Shown piece after piece: positions 1-12,538 of a DNA stretch of 64,000 nt. The first letter of the stretch is position 1. Each line of letters starts with the position of its first letter. The DNA lies in NCBI GenBank assembly GCA_012932295.1, contig JAAONU010000016.1, positions 31,805,290 through 31,869,289 on the forward strand, written 5' to 3'. The notes beneath the pieces were generated by a model that saw only the letters and a program-made list of their open reading frames with translations, ran no database searches and was not told where the DNA came from. This DNA comes from Cyclina sinensis (Eukaryota; Mollusca; Bivalvia; Venerida; Veneridae). The position numbers were made by a program, and so were the translations under genes.

Positions 1-130
1 GAAATTAAAGTCATGGAAGCTTTAAAAGTTTCTTTTGATTTATATGAGCACTGTGCCTATTGAAAATACGTCCTTGTCTAAAACTGGAACAGGACTTTGT
101 GAAATAATTGAATGTTCCAACAAGAAGTAA
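1..130 (+). repeat. Dispersed repeat, copy A (cut by window edge)
   Basis: This stretch aligns by eye with 3851-3985. Shared blocks include TTTATATG, TGTCTAAAACTGGA and AAATAATTGAA in the same order. It is an old repeat pair about 3.85 kb apart in direct orientation. No coding potential is seen. The family is not recognised, and the copy may extend to the left of the window. Confidence 0.5.
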
Positions 131-924
131 TCTGAACTATATTGAAAACAAAACGAAAATTACTGTATTAGACGATATAAAACGACGCCCAGTTGCAGAA
201 AGGTTAAAAGAGTAATATTTGAAACAAGAATTAACATCCTTTCAGCGCCTTGGCGTCGAAAAGGCTCTTCTTCTTTAATTATTTACTAAAGTTTGATTTA
301 AAGTTTGTTCCTAAATATGTGTACATTGTAAATATTGGTTACAACTTGTTATAAATAGATGGTTGAAGGAATGGTTTGTTTAAAACATTTATCTTAAATG
401 CAAAACACGGTGGCGACACTGATGAATCTGTACAGGTAAGAGATAATACAGACGAAATGAAGTCAATATTTTTCGCTATCGTAAACACCTAAAACACTTT
501 ATTCCGGTAACTCAGCTTGTGTCACAGTATTTGATGAAACAGTTAACATCTATATCATCTGATATACTCGGAGTTAAAATGCAAAGACGTTAGGAAAACA
601 CCATTGTACAAATGGGAAGAGCTCATTTGAAAAAAATAAGGCATTACTAAAAATAGCTAACCGAAGTAAGCCGGAAGTCTAAAAATACCGAACCTTTCTT
701 GCCTCTGGCCATTACATTTATTTTAAGAAGTTGACGAGTTTGTCTATTCTTCCATACCTTCAGTTTTTAAAAGACAAATATTTCAAAATATTCCAGAGAT
801 TAGAGCAAAAATGTTTTAAACAGCCAAAAACAAGTGAGTGAATGGGTAGTTTTATACATACAAGGCAGAAAATCTGTTACCCCAGATATTTTTTTACCTG
901 CTTTACGAGAAGGGCGAGACTTGT

Positions 925-1348
925 ACCGTGACTGCTGAAAGATATTTGAAAATTTTACAGAATAAGTTCGTTTCAGAACTGATTAAGAGGGCAAAAGGTG
1001 ATTGAAAGTTTTTGGTTTTAACTAGACGGGGCAACCCAAACAGTGCAAAGGGTGTGTTGAAATGGTAAAAGCAAACATTTGGTAACCGCTTGATTTCGTT
1101 GTATACTGACAACATATGGCCTTTTTAATTCGCCAGACCTTCAACCCCTGGACTTTCACCTATGGGGTTACTTAAAAGACAATGTTAACTTCCCAAAACC
1201 AACATCTGTTACAGAACTAAAAGCCGTTATTCATAGCAAAATTAGAAAAAAATCAAGAGGCATATGTGCCAGCGTCAAACGCAACTTAAGAGAGCGGATT
1301 GAGCTGGTCAGGCAAGATAATGGCGAGCACTTAGAGCATGTAATATAG
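925..1348 (+). pseudogene. Mariner-type transposase relic (C-terminal half)
   Basis: Reading + strand frames in order gives a decayed DDE transposase. VTAERYLKILQNKF comes from about 928. A DGATQTV block (the usual QDGA motif with the second catalytic Asp) follows near 1030-1060, then FGNRLIS. The last block, PDLQPLDFHLWGYLKDNV, starts at 1133 and runs open for 71 codons to TAG at 1346-1348. PDLxPLDFxLWG carries the third acidic residue in mariner-like DD34D proteins. Several frame changes and an in-frame TGA near 1000 show the gene is dead. The N-terminal DNA-binding part is not recognisable upstream. The family assignment rests on motif recall; the superfamily call (Tc1/mariner) is firmer than the clade. 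Confidence 0.8.
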
Positions 1349-1507
1349 AAACTGTAACAAAAAAATCATATAAGTTGTTTAGAAAAACTCGTTTATGTAC
1401 CCTAATTATCAAATGAGATATGTTTTGTTAATGTGTGACTTTTCTGTGAAAACTTATTAGCATTTGTTTAGTGGACATACGAGCGTATATTCTGGGACAC
1501 ACTGTAT
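1349..1507 (+). mobile_element. 3' end of the mariner-type element
   Basis: About 155 bases downstream of the transposase stop the sequence reads TTCTGGGACACACTGTA, the form of a mariner-type 3' terminal inverted repeat ending at a TA (about 1506). The matching 5' repeat was not found upstream, so the left end is lost, diverged or outside the window. Confidence 0.5.
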
Positions 1508-2351
1508 TTTATTGCGTGACGCTACAATGAGCTTTCCTTTTATCAATAATAACAACAAATTCGAAAGTGAAAACAATGATAGTTGACGCATATGCTATTG
1601 TATTAAAAGAAGATACAAGGGCAATAAAACAAAAAAGTGCAGACAATGATCAGATTGCAAAGAAATCCTACCATTTTGAAGCTTAATTAATAACAGCTAT
1701 ATCTGGTTGATTATTTTTCGCCACCAAAATATAAATTCTAGAGTGGTTTTGTTGTTTAATAATTCTAATTGACACAATTATTTTTGGTTCTTTTAACGTG
1801 ACAGCTTCGTCATCACATCTGTTTAACTACGAGTGTATACGTAGCTGTCTCTGACGTAATGTTATGTCAAATTGTTAACAACTTTCAAAAATGTTTTTGT
1901 TTTGTTTTCTAAATCCACGCAAAAGGTTCGTTTCACGTATATGTAACTGTTAATTTGTAAGAACAATTTGAAATCTTGATAATTGTATAAACCTGTTTAG
2001 TTTAGCTGTAAGGAAATTTAAGATAAGTCGTCAAAGTTTATTTATTTTTAAGGGCCACACTGGTAATCTTAAAGCAAAGTTTGACCATTTATAGCATCTA
2101 CTGTCAGTCGCAAATGTTTCCGGGAAATGTTTTCTTGCAAGTTTGCTAGTTTGTTCTCTAAAATGCCAGTCTAAATTAATGTGATACACATCCCTGGTGT
2201 ATTTACAGTGAACGTTAAGAGACCTTATCAATCTTGTAGAAACTCAGCCAGTTTAGCAAAACAGAAAGGTGTAAAGTACACTTATGAGAGCATCTCTAAC
2301 AGTGAACTTTCCAACGATCAGAAAACAAGATGATTCAGTCTTAGGACTTTT
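1508..2351. other. AT-rich intergenic DNA, nothing recognised
   Basis: No homopolymer-free ORF longer than about 66 codons and no repeat, splice pair or hairpin of note. The short minus-strand ORF at 2031-2231 has no recognisable domain and looks like chance. Confidence 0.4.
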
Positions 2352-2775
2352 ATGTCCCCGAAAGGTGGCATATAGTAGTCGCATTGTCCGTCCATTATTC
2401 CGTCCGTAATTCCAATCTTCTGTGCGCAATTACTTTTTCAGTATTTATTTTCACCAAACTTTCACACAATGATCATTTTAATTGCTAAGCGCATAAACTC
2501 AGGCTTTAGTTATTGTCCTTTGTTTTATTGTACTAACATTGTGTGTGCGCGCAACTCCTCCTACATTTCCCATGCGATTTTTACCAAAACTTTCACAGAA
2601 TGATTATTTTCAGTTCCCGCAGCGCATGTATTACGACTTTTACGATTCATATTTTACATAGATATTACCCTTTGTTAAACTTTTTTCTGAATACTGCTTC
2701 TGTGCAACTCCTACAATTCTTATATGATGTTCACCAAACTTTCATAGACTGATTATTTTCAAGTGCCACAACTCA
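2352..2775 (+). mobile_element. Hairpin-GTCC-tandem element, decayed copy
   Basis: The left end is a small hairpin (ATGTCCCC, loop GAAA, GGTGGCAT, 2352-2371). A short GTCCGTCC / TCCGTCCG stretch follows at 2387-2406. Then come three diverged copies of a core marked by ACCAAACTTTCA (at about 2452, 2583 and 2732, spacing about 131 and 149). This is the same layout as the elements at 8127, 12539, 23238, 39662, 47356 and 63400. No clear right end is visible. Confidence 0.55.
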
Positions 2776-3850
2776 TATACTAGTCATATTTGATGTTTTA
2801 TACAAGTTTAGACTTACTGTGCTCATTTTTCAAATTTGATTTGAAGCTATTAATCTGTAATAAACAGAACTTATTGAAAGTACTATTGTTATAAACAAGA
2901 CTGCTTTGTTTCGGAATAAGCAAGCTTCGCAACTGTACACTTTGACGTAATTAATGTATTCTTTAAAAATGTATGACTGATAAAGACATGAGGGAACACA
3001 GTTAAAAGAAATTAACATTTTAATACTTTATGTATTTTCCAAGTCTGATTGCTTCGTGACAACACTGAAGCTTAATAGCAAATAAAATTAAGATCGTGGG
3101 TTGTAAGAGGATGCTTCAAATTCAGATGTTAACGGGGAACAAAATCTGACATCCTTCTCTGCTCATTAGCTTTCCATATATCTGAAAATAGAATTTCCAA
3201 TAAAATAAGATTTACGCCTTATAGCAGAGACGTTTTTATATTTCTCAAGTCTTTCTAACCTAATTATATTTAGATAGAATATAGAAAGTGGGTTCCATAC
3301 AAATTTGGTGAAAATCAATGACATTTCTTTTGTTGAACCAAAATATATTATGTAGACTAAGAGAAATTGTTATTTATAAAAGTGAACTTTATTCTCAATA
3401 AATGTCAGTCATTAAGCAAGATGCGACATTTCTCACTTCAAGACATTTTTTACTTTACTGAACTGAGGCCGGTTATTAAATTGAGATGAATATTTGTTCC
3501 CTTATTTCTTTTATGTCAATGACTTTCTCGGATTTTTAAGTTCACATTGATGAAAAGTAATTGTTTCAGATTCATTGGTATTAACTGTCTGAATTTTGTT
3601 CAAACTAGGCCTTCTGTTGTGGAACTTTTGTGTTGACCCATACAAGAGTACAATTTACTATGTTTTAAACAACCTAAGATCGAAAAAAAAAACAATGTTA
3701 TTAGTTTTGTTATTTAGGCAAAGTTTCACTACAAAATATTTAGTGAAATATTCAAGTATTTGTTTTGTTGTTCCTCTGGGTGTCGGGAAGTCTCTTTAAG
3801 AAAATTTTGCCATTATTCTTGTGTTTAAAGAGTAAATGGAAATGTTCTAA
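2776..3850. other. AT-rich intergenic DNA, nothing recognised
   Basis: Only short chance ORFs (2830-3018 minus, 3596-3799 plus) without domains. No tandem or inverted repeat seen by eye. Confidence 0.4.
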
Positions 3851-3985
3851 AGAAATTGAAGTCATAGAAGTTGTGCATTGGCATTTCTTTTAATTTATAT
3901 GCACGCGGTGTCTGTAAAATATAAATTTCGTGTCTAAAACTGGAGACGTTTCTTGGAAAATAATTGAAACTTCCAGGAATTTTAC
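3851..3985 (+). repeat. Dispersed repeat, copy B
   Basis: Second copy of the repeat at 1-130, in the same orientation and clearly diverged. The minus-strand ORF at 3825-4040 overlaps it and is a by-product. Confidence 0.5.
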
Positions 3986-5381
3986 GAAAAGTTGTCGTTT
4001 GAATGACACTTGCGATGCAAAAATATAAATAAAATAGCAAAAAAAAACAAACACATTTTTATGAGTTAATGCGCTACGAATAAGGTTTTTATGTTATACG
4101 TCTAAAAGCTTTGAAGTTTTGACTGAGTTCGAAGAAAGACTGCAGATAATGCCGACTTTTTTAATCTTAAAATAAGAAGACAAATAAATATCTACTGCAG
4201 CACAAAGTGTAAGTGTAGTAACATGTCATCTTTATTTTTTTGGTTTATCTATCTATCTATCTAAAAATAGTTTTGCGTTCCGGCACTATGAGGTCGTTTC
4301 CCTGATCATTAAAATAATGGTCGTAAATTATCTATTGTCTTTCTGTTCTATTTTCAGAATCGATGACCATAGAAATGGATTACGCATGAATGCGATGAAA
4401 AGAGAACGGATTATTACACAAGGGGTTTGTTTTAATGTTTTATTCTCTTCCGAACTGCATATATTAGATTTATTTATAACGTTTTGAATTTCAAAGATGT
4501 TTTAAACAACTTGCGATCAAAAGTTCATGGGATATCTAAATTAGACATGAATTAATTGTGTGACAGTTCACTCCGCCTCTTCATGTGTTCTTGATCAAAT
4601 CAGCAAGTCGTGATTTTCTCATTTTCGACAGAAGAACCAAGGTATTTTTGCAACATTTTCAATATCAAGTCTGATAATCAGCTCTATTCTACTTAGTACA
4701 ATCAGTGACATTCGACCATTCTAAATCGTTAAAAAGGGAGAATAAATAGAATAAAAAAATCATCTTTTTTTCTTCATACATCTCGATTCTTTGCATCCAT
4801 GGTAACAACAAAAGCTACAAATAAAGACTTGTTAATTATAGCAGACATATTGCAAGGACTTTTTTAACTATTAGTCGGTTTTAATTACAAACAAACTAGG
4901 TGCTTCATCTTCCCTGATAAAAACAAATTCTAAATATATCAGCTTTGATAAACAATATTAGCGTCAGAAAACGATCCTAAAGAGATTTAAAACCATATTG
5001 TGTCAGAAAGACCTATATGAAACACCAACTGAAGTGCATTTCTCGGATGATATAGTTTGTTTTATGTTCAAAATGCTTCTTTCCAGTATCTGTCAGAAAA
5101 CATAATCATGTTCCTGTAGCAGACACTAATTACAACTAGAAGTTGACATCTGTAATTTAGACAAAATGTTTTAATTTACGATTGAAGCTTTTGTTGTGTA
5201 ATAAATGAACACACTAGCTAATGGCGACATAAAACAAAAGCATTCCTTTAATTTAACTTAACAAAGACATCACAGCACAGGTGACAGTATCACTGAGCAT
5301 ACAACACCTAGAAAAGAAAATAGTTTTTTTTTAACTTTTTACGTACATATCTACAAGGTGTATTTCATATATAACAATCAC
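3986..5381. other. AT-rich intergenic DNA with a short TATC microsatellite
   Basis: A (TATC) tract of four to five units lies at about 4245-4262. The rest shows no gene, recognisable repeat or structured element. Confidence 0.4.
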
Positions 5382-5931
5382 GAACATCACTGAGGTGACT
5401 TTTGTTTTCCAAATGTTTTCATTTATTTTTGTTAAAGAATGCCAAGCACGTAAAAGATCAACATCTTTAAGATGTATCAACTTAATGAACAAATTAATGC
5501 ACTGATATAGATTGTTTTGTTACATATATCAGATCGTTTTCTTCCCATAAATAGCCTTTTCTTGTGTTTTCTTGTTGCTCTTGATCGCTTTCGAAATATA
5601 ACGAATGACTTTTGTTATGAATGTTTTCATTAGTTTATTATCAGGTGTGATCCGATAGCCAATGAAAAAACTAGACACAAAGTTCTAGCTGCTGACGTCA
5701 CTAACAAACATTGTGAAATGAAAGAAGGATTACCTAAAAAGATATTTCAACGCGAAGCACAAACAAACAATATAACTAAAAGGATTTCAGCTAGGTGAAA
5801 ATGATTATATACCTTTTACATTAAATACTAACGTAAATTACTATTCAGACAGTGCTAGAAACTCTAAATATGAGTCTAAGAGAAGATTTCAAGGAATATT
5901 ACTCAGACACCTTGTCACCTCAGTGATGTTC
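5382..5931. mobile_element. Candidate MITE bounded by an 18-bp inverted repeat
   Basis: GAACATCACTGAGGTGAC at 5382-5399 is repeated exactly as its reverse complement at 5914-5931, 514 bases apart. The interior is AT-rich and non-coding. A target-site duplication was not found and similarity does not clearly extend beyond the 18 bases. It could be a short non-autonomous DNA transposon or a chance-preserved inverted repeat. Confidence 0.35.
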
Positions 5932-7275
5932 TCAAATATGTATTTTGTATATTATGTCATTGCTCGTAAGGTATATGACTGATTTTCGAAGTATCGTGCA
6001 GATCATTTACGTAGAATTTATATATTGCAAAAAATACAACATGATTTCAATATTTTTACTGACTTAAACATAGATTGTACTTTGAAAAACCGATGGACCT
6101 GCATGAAATATACCTAAGATATATTAATATTTTGTTTTCATTTTTTATAGAGGTTTTGTGCTCATTGATACTGTACCTATGCATCACTGAGCTAAAATTC
6201 TAATTATTTTAGATAACTATTTAAAAAAAACGGACCTTGCTATTTATATTATTAGAATTTTACTCTTTGAGAAAAAGAAAGAAACAAAAATCATTAATAT
6301 GGAAAAATTTTGACTGCTTCGTATTTGGAACTTTTTAATGAGATTCTACTATTTTGTTTGATTAGTATCATTTGATGTCTCATACAAACACTAAATTTCC
6401 ACAGTGCGGTTGCTACTGATACCGGAATATCTGAAAGAGATAAACTAGTATATTGCCTTTTGTAACAACTCACAAATGAATTATTAACACGTGTGTGGGT
6501 TTTTATAATTCTTTTACGAACGTTAACCGTCAGCATGTGTGCCTGAGTCCGATTTTATTCGAGACTTCTTTTATTTAAATAACCGATATCTTGTCATCGG
6601 AGAGATGCAATTGTAATGTCTTGTTGTTTTTTTGTTGTTGTTTTATTTATTTACTTATTTATTTACTTTTTTGTGCACTGTTTAAACAACCTTTCGCTAA
6701 ATGAAGATTCGTCATTTTTTATCATAGTTTGTAAATAATACTCTTGAACATGACCTGTTTGTTTTATACCGACTCTCTGTAAAAGTAAAAGTAACCTAAG
6801 CATCCACTAGGCAGCAAAGCAAGCAGTGGTTGTAGCTTTTTACTAGAAAGACTCTGTATGATATTCATTGTTTTAAAACAACTTGCATGTTAATTTTATC
6901 AAGGTATTATTCATAACATTGTTCCAGTCAGACTATGGATGAATATAAAAACTTGAATTGATTAAAACACATTCCAGATCTTTATAGACGTCTAATCCTG
7001 ACTTGGGGAAGTTCATGTTTTACAGAAAGTAACTAGGAAACATGATTTATAACGCTGATAACATTTTTCCTGATAATTGTATGCTTTATCTGAATTTTTA
7101 GTTCAACATCAACATAATCAAATGTCTTTTTTTCTTACTTACTTTCTTCATAAATTCCTTCATATAAACTGGAAAAAAACAGATACTTAATTCGCACTAT
7201 GCTTATCAGGGATAGTCAATGATACTAACAAACTCTATTGCTTGAGACAGATTAAATAAAGTGAATAAAAAAATG
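5932..7275. other. AT-rich intergenic DNA, nothing recognised
   Basis: Contains a TTTA-rich run near 6640-6670 and a short chance ORF at 6294-6536 (minus). No supported feature. Confidence 0.4.
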
Positions 7276-7311
7276 TTACTTGATATCTTACTTGATATCT
7301 TACTTGATATC
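7276..7311. repeat. 12-bp tandem repeat, three exact copies
   Basis: The unit TTACTTGATATC occurs three times head to tail without mismatch. It is a young local duplication in otherwise unremarkable sequence. Confidence 0.9.
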
Positions 7312-8126
7312 TCAATATCTTTTATATAATCATTCGTGTTTAACTTTAAGGTAAATCTTGGCTTCACACGTTGAACGAGGTATTCTCTTCTTTTATAGTT
7401 GGTATGTAGTTATAACCTGTTCACTTGAATGTGAAAGCCTGGTGTATCAAATAACAGAAATAAATTATTAACGAAGGTAAGAGTGGATATTAATTACAAT
7501 AGACCACGAATATTCCCGGGAATCCTGGATTTTTCTCTACATTCAGTGGAATTTCACGCCGTATAAATCAGCCCTTAATCGTTCGAACTAGAGTTTTTAT
7601 CCTTAATACATACATTTATCCGTGTCAGTGTTTGACAGTTTAAACATACGTGTAATGTTTTTCACCCGCCCCGCCCCCACCCCTTTATCGTCCTCGGCAA
7701 ATCACACAGATAATAACTTCCACTTTAGCAAATCAATTGCTTTTTAAAAATGTTCTTGCATATTTCAGTTTTTCAAAATCTAATCAGATGACACAGGCCA
7801 GGGTCCAGTTATAGTTTTGTCTTTAAGAGAACATAATTTTGGCTGTCTGAGTATGCTGGTTTTAAGTTGAATGCCTTTTTTTGGTCTTGTACTCATGTGA
7901 ACAATATGTCACAGTTTTCTTGTTTTTAATTGTTGAACATTATACATCACTTTTTTCTCGAAAATATTTTTAAGATCATTCAAAAAAAGAGGGAAAAAAC
8001 AAGGGAGAAATGCATTCACTTTGGCGAACTCCGACATTGCAGGAAAAAGTTTGATGTTTCCGTATTAGATTTGACACAAGACTCATTTAACGTTCTCATT
8101 ATTAAGTGTAAGAATTTACCGTTTAT
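7312..8126. other. AT-rich intergenic DNA, nothing recognised
   Basis: A short C-rich patch lies at about 7667-7683 (CCGCCCCGCCCCCACCCC). No gene or repeat is supported. Confidence 0.4.
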
Positions 8127-9162
8127 TATACCCCCGCTTCGAAGAAGTGGGGGGTATACTGTTTTACCCTTGTCCGTGTTTGTGTCCGTCCGTCCGTAAC
8201 AAATTTCCGTTGCAGTTTTCTCAGCAACTATAACAAGCAGAAGCCTGATATTTCATATATTGCTATACCCTATAGTCCCATATGGTGTTAAGCGATTTTA
8301 TGCTCCTTGCTCATCTACTTCCTGTTTACCGAATATTTTTAGATTTTGTCACTATATAGGTGCATTACATCAACCAAACGACATCTTTATTTTCCGTCGC
8401 AGTTTTCTAAGCAACTAGAGCATGCAGCCGCCTGATATTTTGCATATTGCTTTATCCTATAGTCCCATATGGTGTAAAGCGATTTTATGCTCTTTGCTCA
8501 TCTACTTCCTGTTTACCGAATATTTTTAGATTTTGTCACTATATAGGTGCATTACCTCAACCAAACGACATCTTTATTTTCCGTCACAGTTTTCTCAGCA
8601 ACTAGAGCATGCAGCCGCCTGATATTTTGCACATTGCTTTATCCTATAGTCCCATATGGTGTAAAGCGATTTTATGCTCCCTGCTCATCTACTTCCTGTT
8701 TACCGAATACTTAGATTTTTACACATAGTTGACATACATTCACAATTTCAGTCACAGTTTTCTCAGCAACTATAAGATGCAGCAGCCTGATATTTTGCAT
8801 ATTGCTTTATCCTATAGTCCCATATGGTGTAAAGCGATTATATGCTCCTTGCTCATCTACTTCCTGTTTACCGAGTACTTAGAAGTTACCAACACACAGG
8901 AAAGGAGGTTCACTTGATCGTGTTTTTGTGAATAAAGACTTCGATGAATCAGAAATCACAGATGTAATACCTGTTCATTATTCTGATCATTTTCGTATCC
9001 ATCTAGCTGTACCTTGGATGAAGTTGTATTAAATTCAGGTAAATACTCGGAAAAATTTGACACTCTTTATACATATGACAAATGCAAATTACATTATGAA
9101 AGTCAAATTTCTGATAGCGGGGGTATCACTAGTGAGCATTAGCTCACAAATTTACTTGTTTT
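8127..9162 (+). mobile_element. Hairpin-GTCC-tandem element with endonuclease relic (most complete copy)
   Basis: The 5' end is a strong hairpin (TATACCCCCGCTTC / GAAGTGGGGGGTATA, 8127-8157). A GTCCGTCCGTCC tract follows at about 8184-8196. A core then repeats four times, with starts at 8205, 8392, 8579 and about 8747 (spacing 187, 187, 168). Next is an endonuclease-domain relic. The 3' end has GGGGGTAT (9119-9126), complementary to the 5' ATACCCCC, and a perfect hairpin GTGAGC-ATTA-GCTCAC (9132-9147), then ACTTGTT. Short complementary ends plus a 3' stem-loop plus an internal tandem core fit non-autonomous Helentron-type elements (HINE / bivalve 'pearl'). That class assignment is inference. 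Confidence 0.7.
8889..9032 (+). pseudogene. Endonuclease (EEP/AP-type) C-terminal relic
   Basis: Forty-seven codons are open from 8889 to the stop TAA at 9030-9032. They include PTHRKGGSLDRVFV and, later, PVHYSDHFRI. A PTHR..G..LD block followed by an SDH motif is the C-terminal signature of the exonuclease-endonuclease-phosphatase fold used by non-LTR retrotransposons and by Helentron transposases; His of SDH is catalytic. A frameshift near 9018 may continue it as DEVVLNSGKYSEKF and so on to about 9140, which looks protein-like but is not assigned. Everything upstream of PTHR is missing and replaced by the 187-bp repeats, so the piece is non-functional. Which transposon class it came from is open. 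Confidence 0.6.
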
Positions 9163-10312
9163 TATATTCAAAAGCTTTTTCCTTAATCCATTTCTACAAA
9201 GCGTGTCAAAAGTCTGTTTTAAACATATGAAAGAACATATTTTTTTATTTATTCATTCAAAATTTGATCATTTCCAGAACTACTATTTTTCAAAGCTTGA
9301 TGTAACAGGAATCATATGAACTGTGAACGATATCGTACTGTGAAACATAATAAATGGATTTTCAACAATGGTGTGGTATAAAATAACAATCAAATCATCA
9401 ATTCAACCTGTTGTGAATAAAAGTTGTCACGTTACAAAACAATGTGTAAATGTTTTTTGTAAGCCAACGGAATGCCTCTTGATTGCAATAAATCTACTGA
9501 TTTTCTTTAAACTGGCAGTTTTGTCGTTGCTCATGTTAGTGTCGTATCTAGCTTTGTGATGCATTTTTTGAATGACTGATTGACTCTAGACGTGATATCT
9601 GATGGTTGTTTTTCAGTTGATATTCGAACTATATTTTCTTAGAAAATGTAACTAGAAATCTTCAAGAAAGTTGTAGAAAATGTAAGGGAAATGTGTTTTA
9701 AGGCAAAATACTGTCTTACCAGTGGTGTTTTATAGTATTGGTCATTTTAGTATTGCTTACATTTTGTCAAAGATGAAACACATGACGTTGGCACTTTTAG
9801 CTCAGATGAGTATGTCTTTTACTAAACAATTTATCCTGTCTTCTATTCAGACAGTGTATGTAAGTTTTCGTAGTTTACGGGTAGCGAAGTTCATTTGCTT
9901 TAAGCGTCATTCCCTGTAACAAAATATACGCCGAACATATTTCTTCTGACCCTGCACAATTACAAGAACGTTGCAATACTGTAGTGAACTCCATTACGCA
10001 CGCCTGTTATTAACAAACGGATTTGCATGAACTATGACTTATGTGTCTTTGCAGATATTGTTATAAACATTTTGAATGCAAGTTTATACACTGGGGAAAT
10101 CAGCATTAGTAGAACATTTTGATTCTGTTACGCAGCTCAAACAATTTTCATAGTTGAACCAGAAATTATGGCTGGATAAAATGATTGTATTGCATAGGTT
10201 TTAAAAGACAATTTCTCATAAAGTAATTAAGCATAATTCGGAAAAAAGTACTAGGATACATGTATACGCTTTACCTAAACAGCTGTTCTATGGATTAGGC
10301 GTTGTCATCTAC
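9163..10312. other. AT-rich intergenic DNA, nothing recognised
   Basis: Short chance ORFs at 9368-9559 and 9722-9919 (plus) lack domains, splice context or codon bias. No repeat seen. Confidence 0.4.
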
Positions 10313-10450
10313 CTGTCCGTTTACTTGTCTGTCCATCGATACATTTCAGCAAAATTCAGATGTTTTCTCCAAAAAAAATTTTATCGAGATTTTCATCAAA
10401 TTTTACAGAAATGATTTATTTGTTTAAAAAAATCTGCGTTTCAGCAGTTT
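10313..10450 (+). repeat. Decayed GTCC-type repeat
   Basis: GTCCGTTTACTTGTCTGTCC is followed by a core containing TTTTCATCAAATTTTACAGA, which resembles the ACCAAACTTTCACA cores of the element at 2352. Only about one core unit remains and no terminal hairpin is visible. Confidence 0.35.
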
Positions 10451-12538
10451 TAAGAATTTTGGCACTATAATATTTTTAGGTAGCCATATTCATTTCAAAT
10501 CCTACAGATATCACTTTATTACATAATGCAGCTATCAAGAGCAATTCGATCTTATCTGGTTATATACTTCTGTTGCTGAACGAGAAATATGATTTTTATA
10601 TACTTAACTACTACTGTAACGTGAACTGTGCTACAAGAATTATTATTTTGGTTCATTGTCTATTGTCGACAACATCTATTTCATGTATTCAGAGTACTGA
10701 GTATTGTAAAAATAAATACACACACAATCAGTTAGACGACATGATTATGAAGTTATGATAAGTCGCTTTCCAGTTTAATGTGAACGAACGCTGAGTGATA
10801 CATCAAAGATAAAGCTGCTAATATGGCATGCATTTCAAATGATAGATAGGTTGTTTACTATGGCTAACAAATTACTTATGAATAATTGATATCAGCGTGA
10901 GTTTGCTATCACAGTTTAAAGTAATTGTTGCAAAGATTAAAGACGTAGTACTATCTAGAACAAGTTTTCGTAAAGGTCGGCTTTGAACATACAAGGAAAT
11001 GTGATAGACATATCTAAAAATGCCTTAGACTTTGACGTTGGTTGTTTCATTAATTCTGGGTAAGTGGTGCAGCCATTTGTTGATGTTTTATTGACTTCTG
11101 GCATGATATCGGATATTTGCCCATCAGATGATATATAACACAGTTAGGTTTTATCAGAGATTGTTACTGAATACTGTCGTACAGAACAAATCATTAGAAT
11201 CATTTGGACTGCGTTTGGTACAAAAGCGCCAACAATATATAATAAATATAGATTTTTTTATAATTTACATGTTTCTGTCAAATATAATTTAGAAAATTTG
11301 AAAAAAGAGTATTAAGAAATCCTGGTAAATAACAATGATAATTTCAATTATCAAACTACTTCATGTAAGATTTGAAATGACGTATACAAGACCAAACTAT
11401 AACAAAGGGAAAACCATCATGATTTACATTGAGCTCTTTTGATACAGACAATATCACTCAGGCAGTCTATTTCCTGAATTGTTATTTATCAGAATTTGCT
11501 CAAAGCCCCTTAATAAAATAAGAAGGCTAGGAAATATATGCTGGAAAATAGGGGATACTGTCAGCTTTCTTTTCTAGTCGTATATAGCTTGTGCAGTCCT
11601 TTGTCTAATTTCATTTGTTCTGAAATGTTATACAATATTTGAGACAAATCGATGTCGTGAAAGAACAACTATGTATTTAATCTTTATTTAAGTCTCATTT
11701 TACAAACATACAATGTTTAAATGCAGTCAATGCACGTGGCCATTCTAAAGTAGAATTATAAGAGACTAGACATAGTGTACAATGAGTCCTAATTGATTTC
11801 ACCAGGTTTAGAGTGCATACATCAATACTCTGCAAATAGTGCAAAAATATTTTTTCTGTTTCAAAAGCCAGTACTGATTCATGCATCCCAACGCCACTTG
11901 TTTTAAACATCGTGCATTCTTGTACAATGTATTTTATCACTACAATCATATGTTACATACAATTATATGATACAATCTGGATAAAATATTATAAAATGCT
12001 TATGAACAAAAAAAAATTACATTCATATTCTTTTCCTAAAACAGTATGCATTGTCTAAAGATTTACTGTACAATGTATTATTTCTTACAAACATTTCAAT
12101 CAACACATTTGTTAGTTGTTCCAGCATGTTTCTATGGAGAAACGCAGCTGAGTATACATATGTAAACCAAATGAGCACAATGTGTCTTTTACAGTATATG
12201 TCCATTTTTTACATCTATTATTACTTTTTGACAATGGCCATACAAACTCTTTATGATTTACTCTATCGTGATGTAAGCAACGGTTCCAATGATTACAGAT
12301 TGATTTCTACTGATCAATAAATATAGGCTTCCATGCCATTTCACCCTGCACAGCTGTTTTAGACGTGAACTTGCCCGTGTCGAAAAAAATACGCATTGCC
12401 CTATAGTGCACTGCATTTATGGAAAAAACTGTTTCGTTCCCCATACGGTCGCCTTATTCGTATATGAAACAACAGGAAAAACACAGGCATTATAAAGTTT
12501 CGTAAATACATCATATGGGAGGCTACCACAGTTTTTAA
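10451..12538. other. AT-rich intergenic DNA, nothing recognised
   Basis: Several short chance ORFs on both strands (10573-10758, 11695-11949, 12023-12320), overlapping each other in opposite directions. No domain or repeat. Confidence 0.4.
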
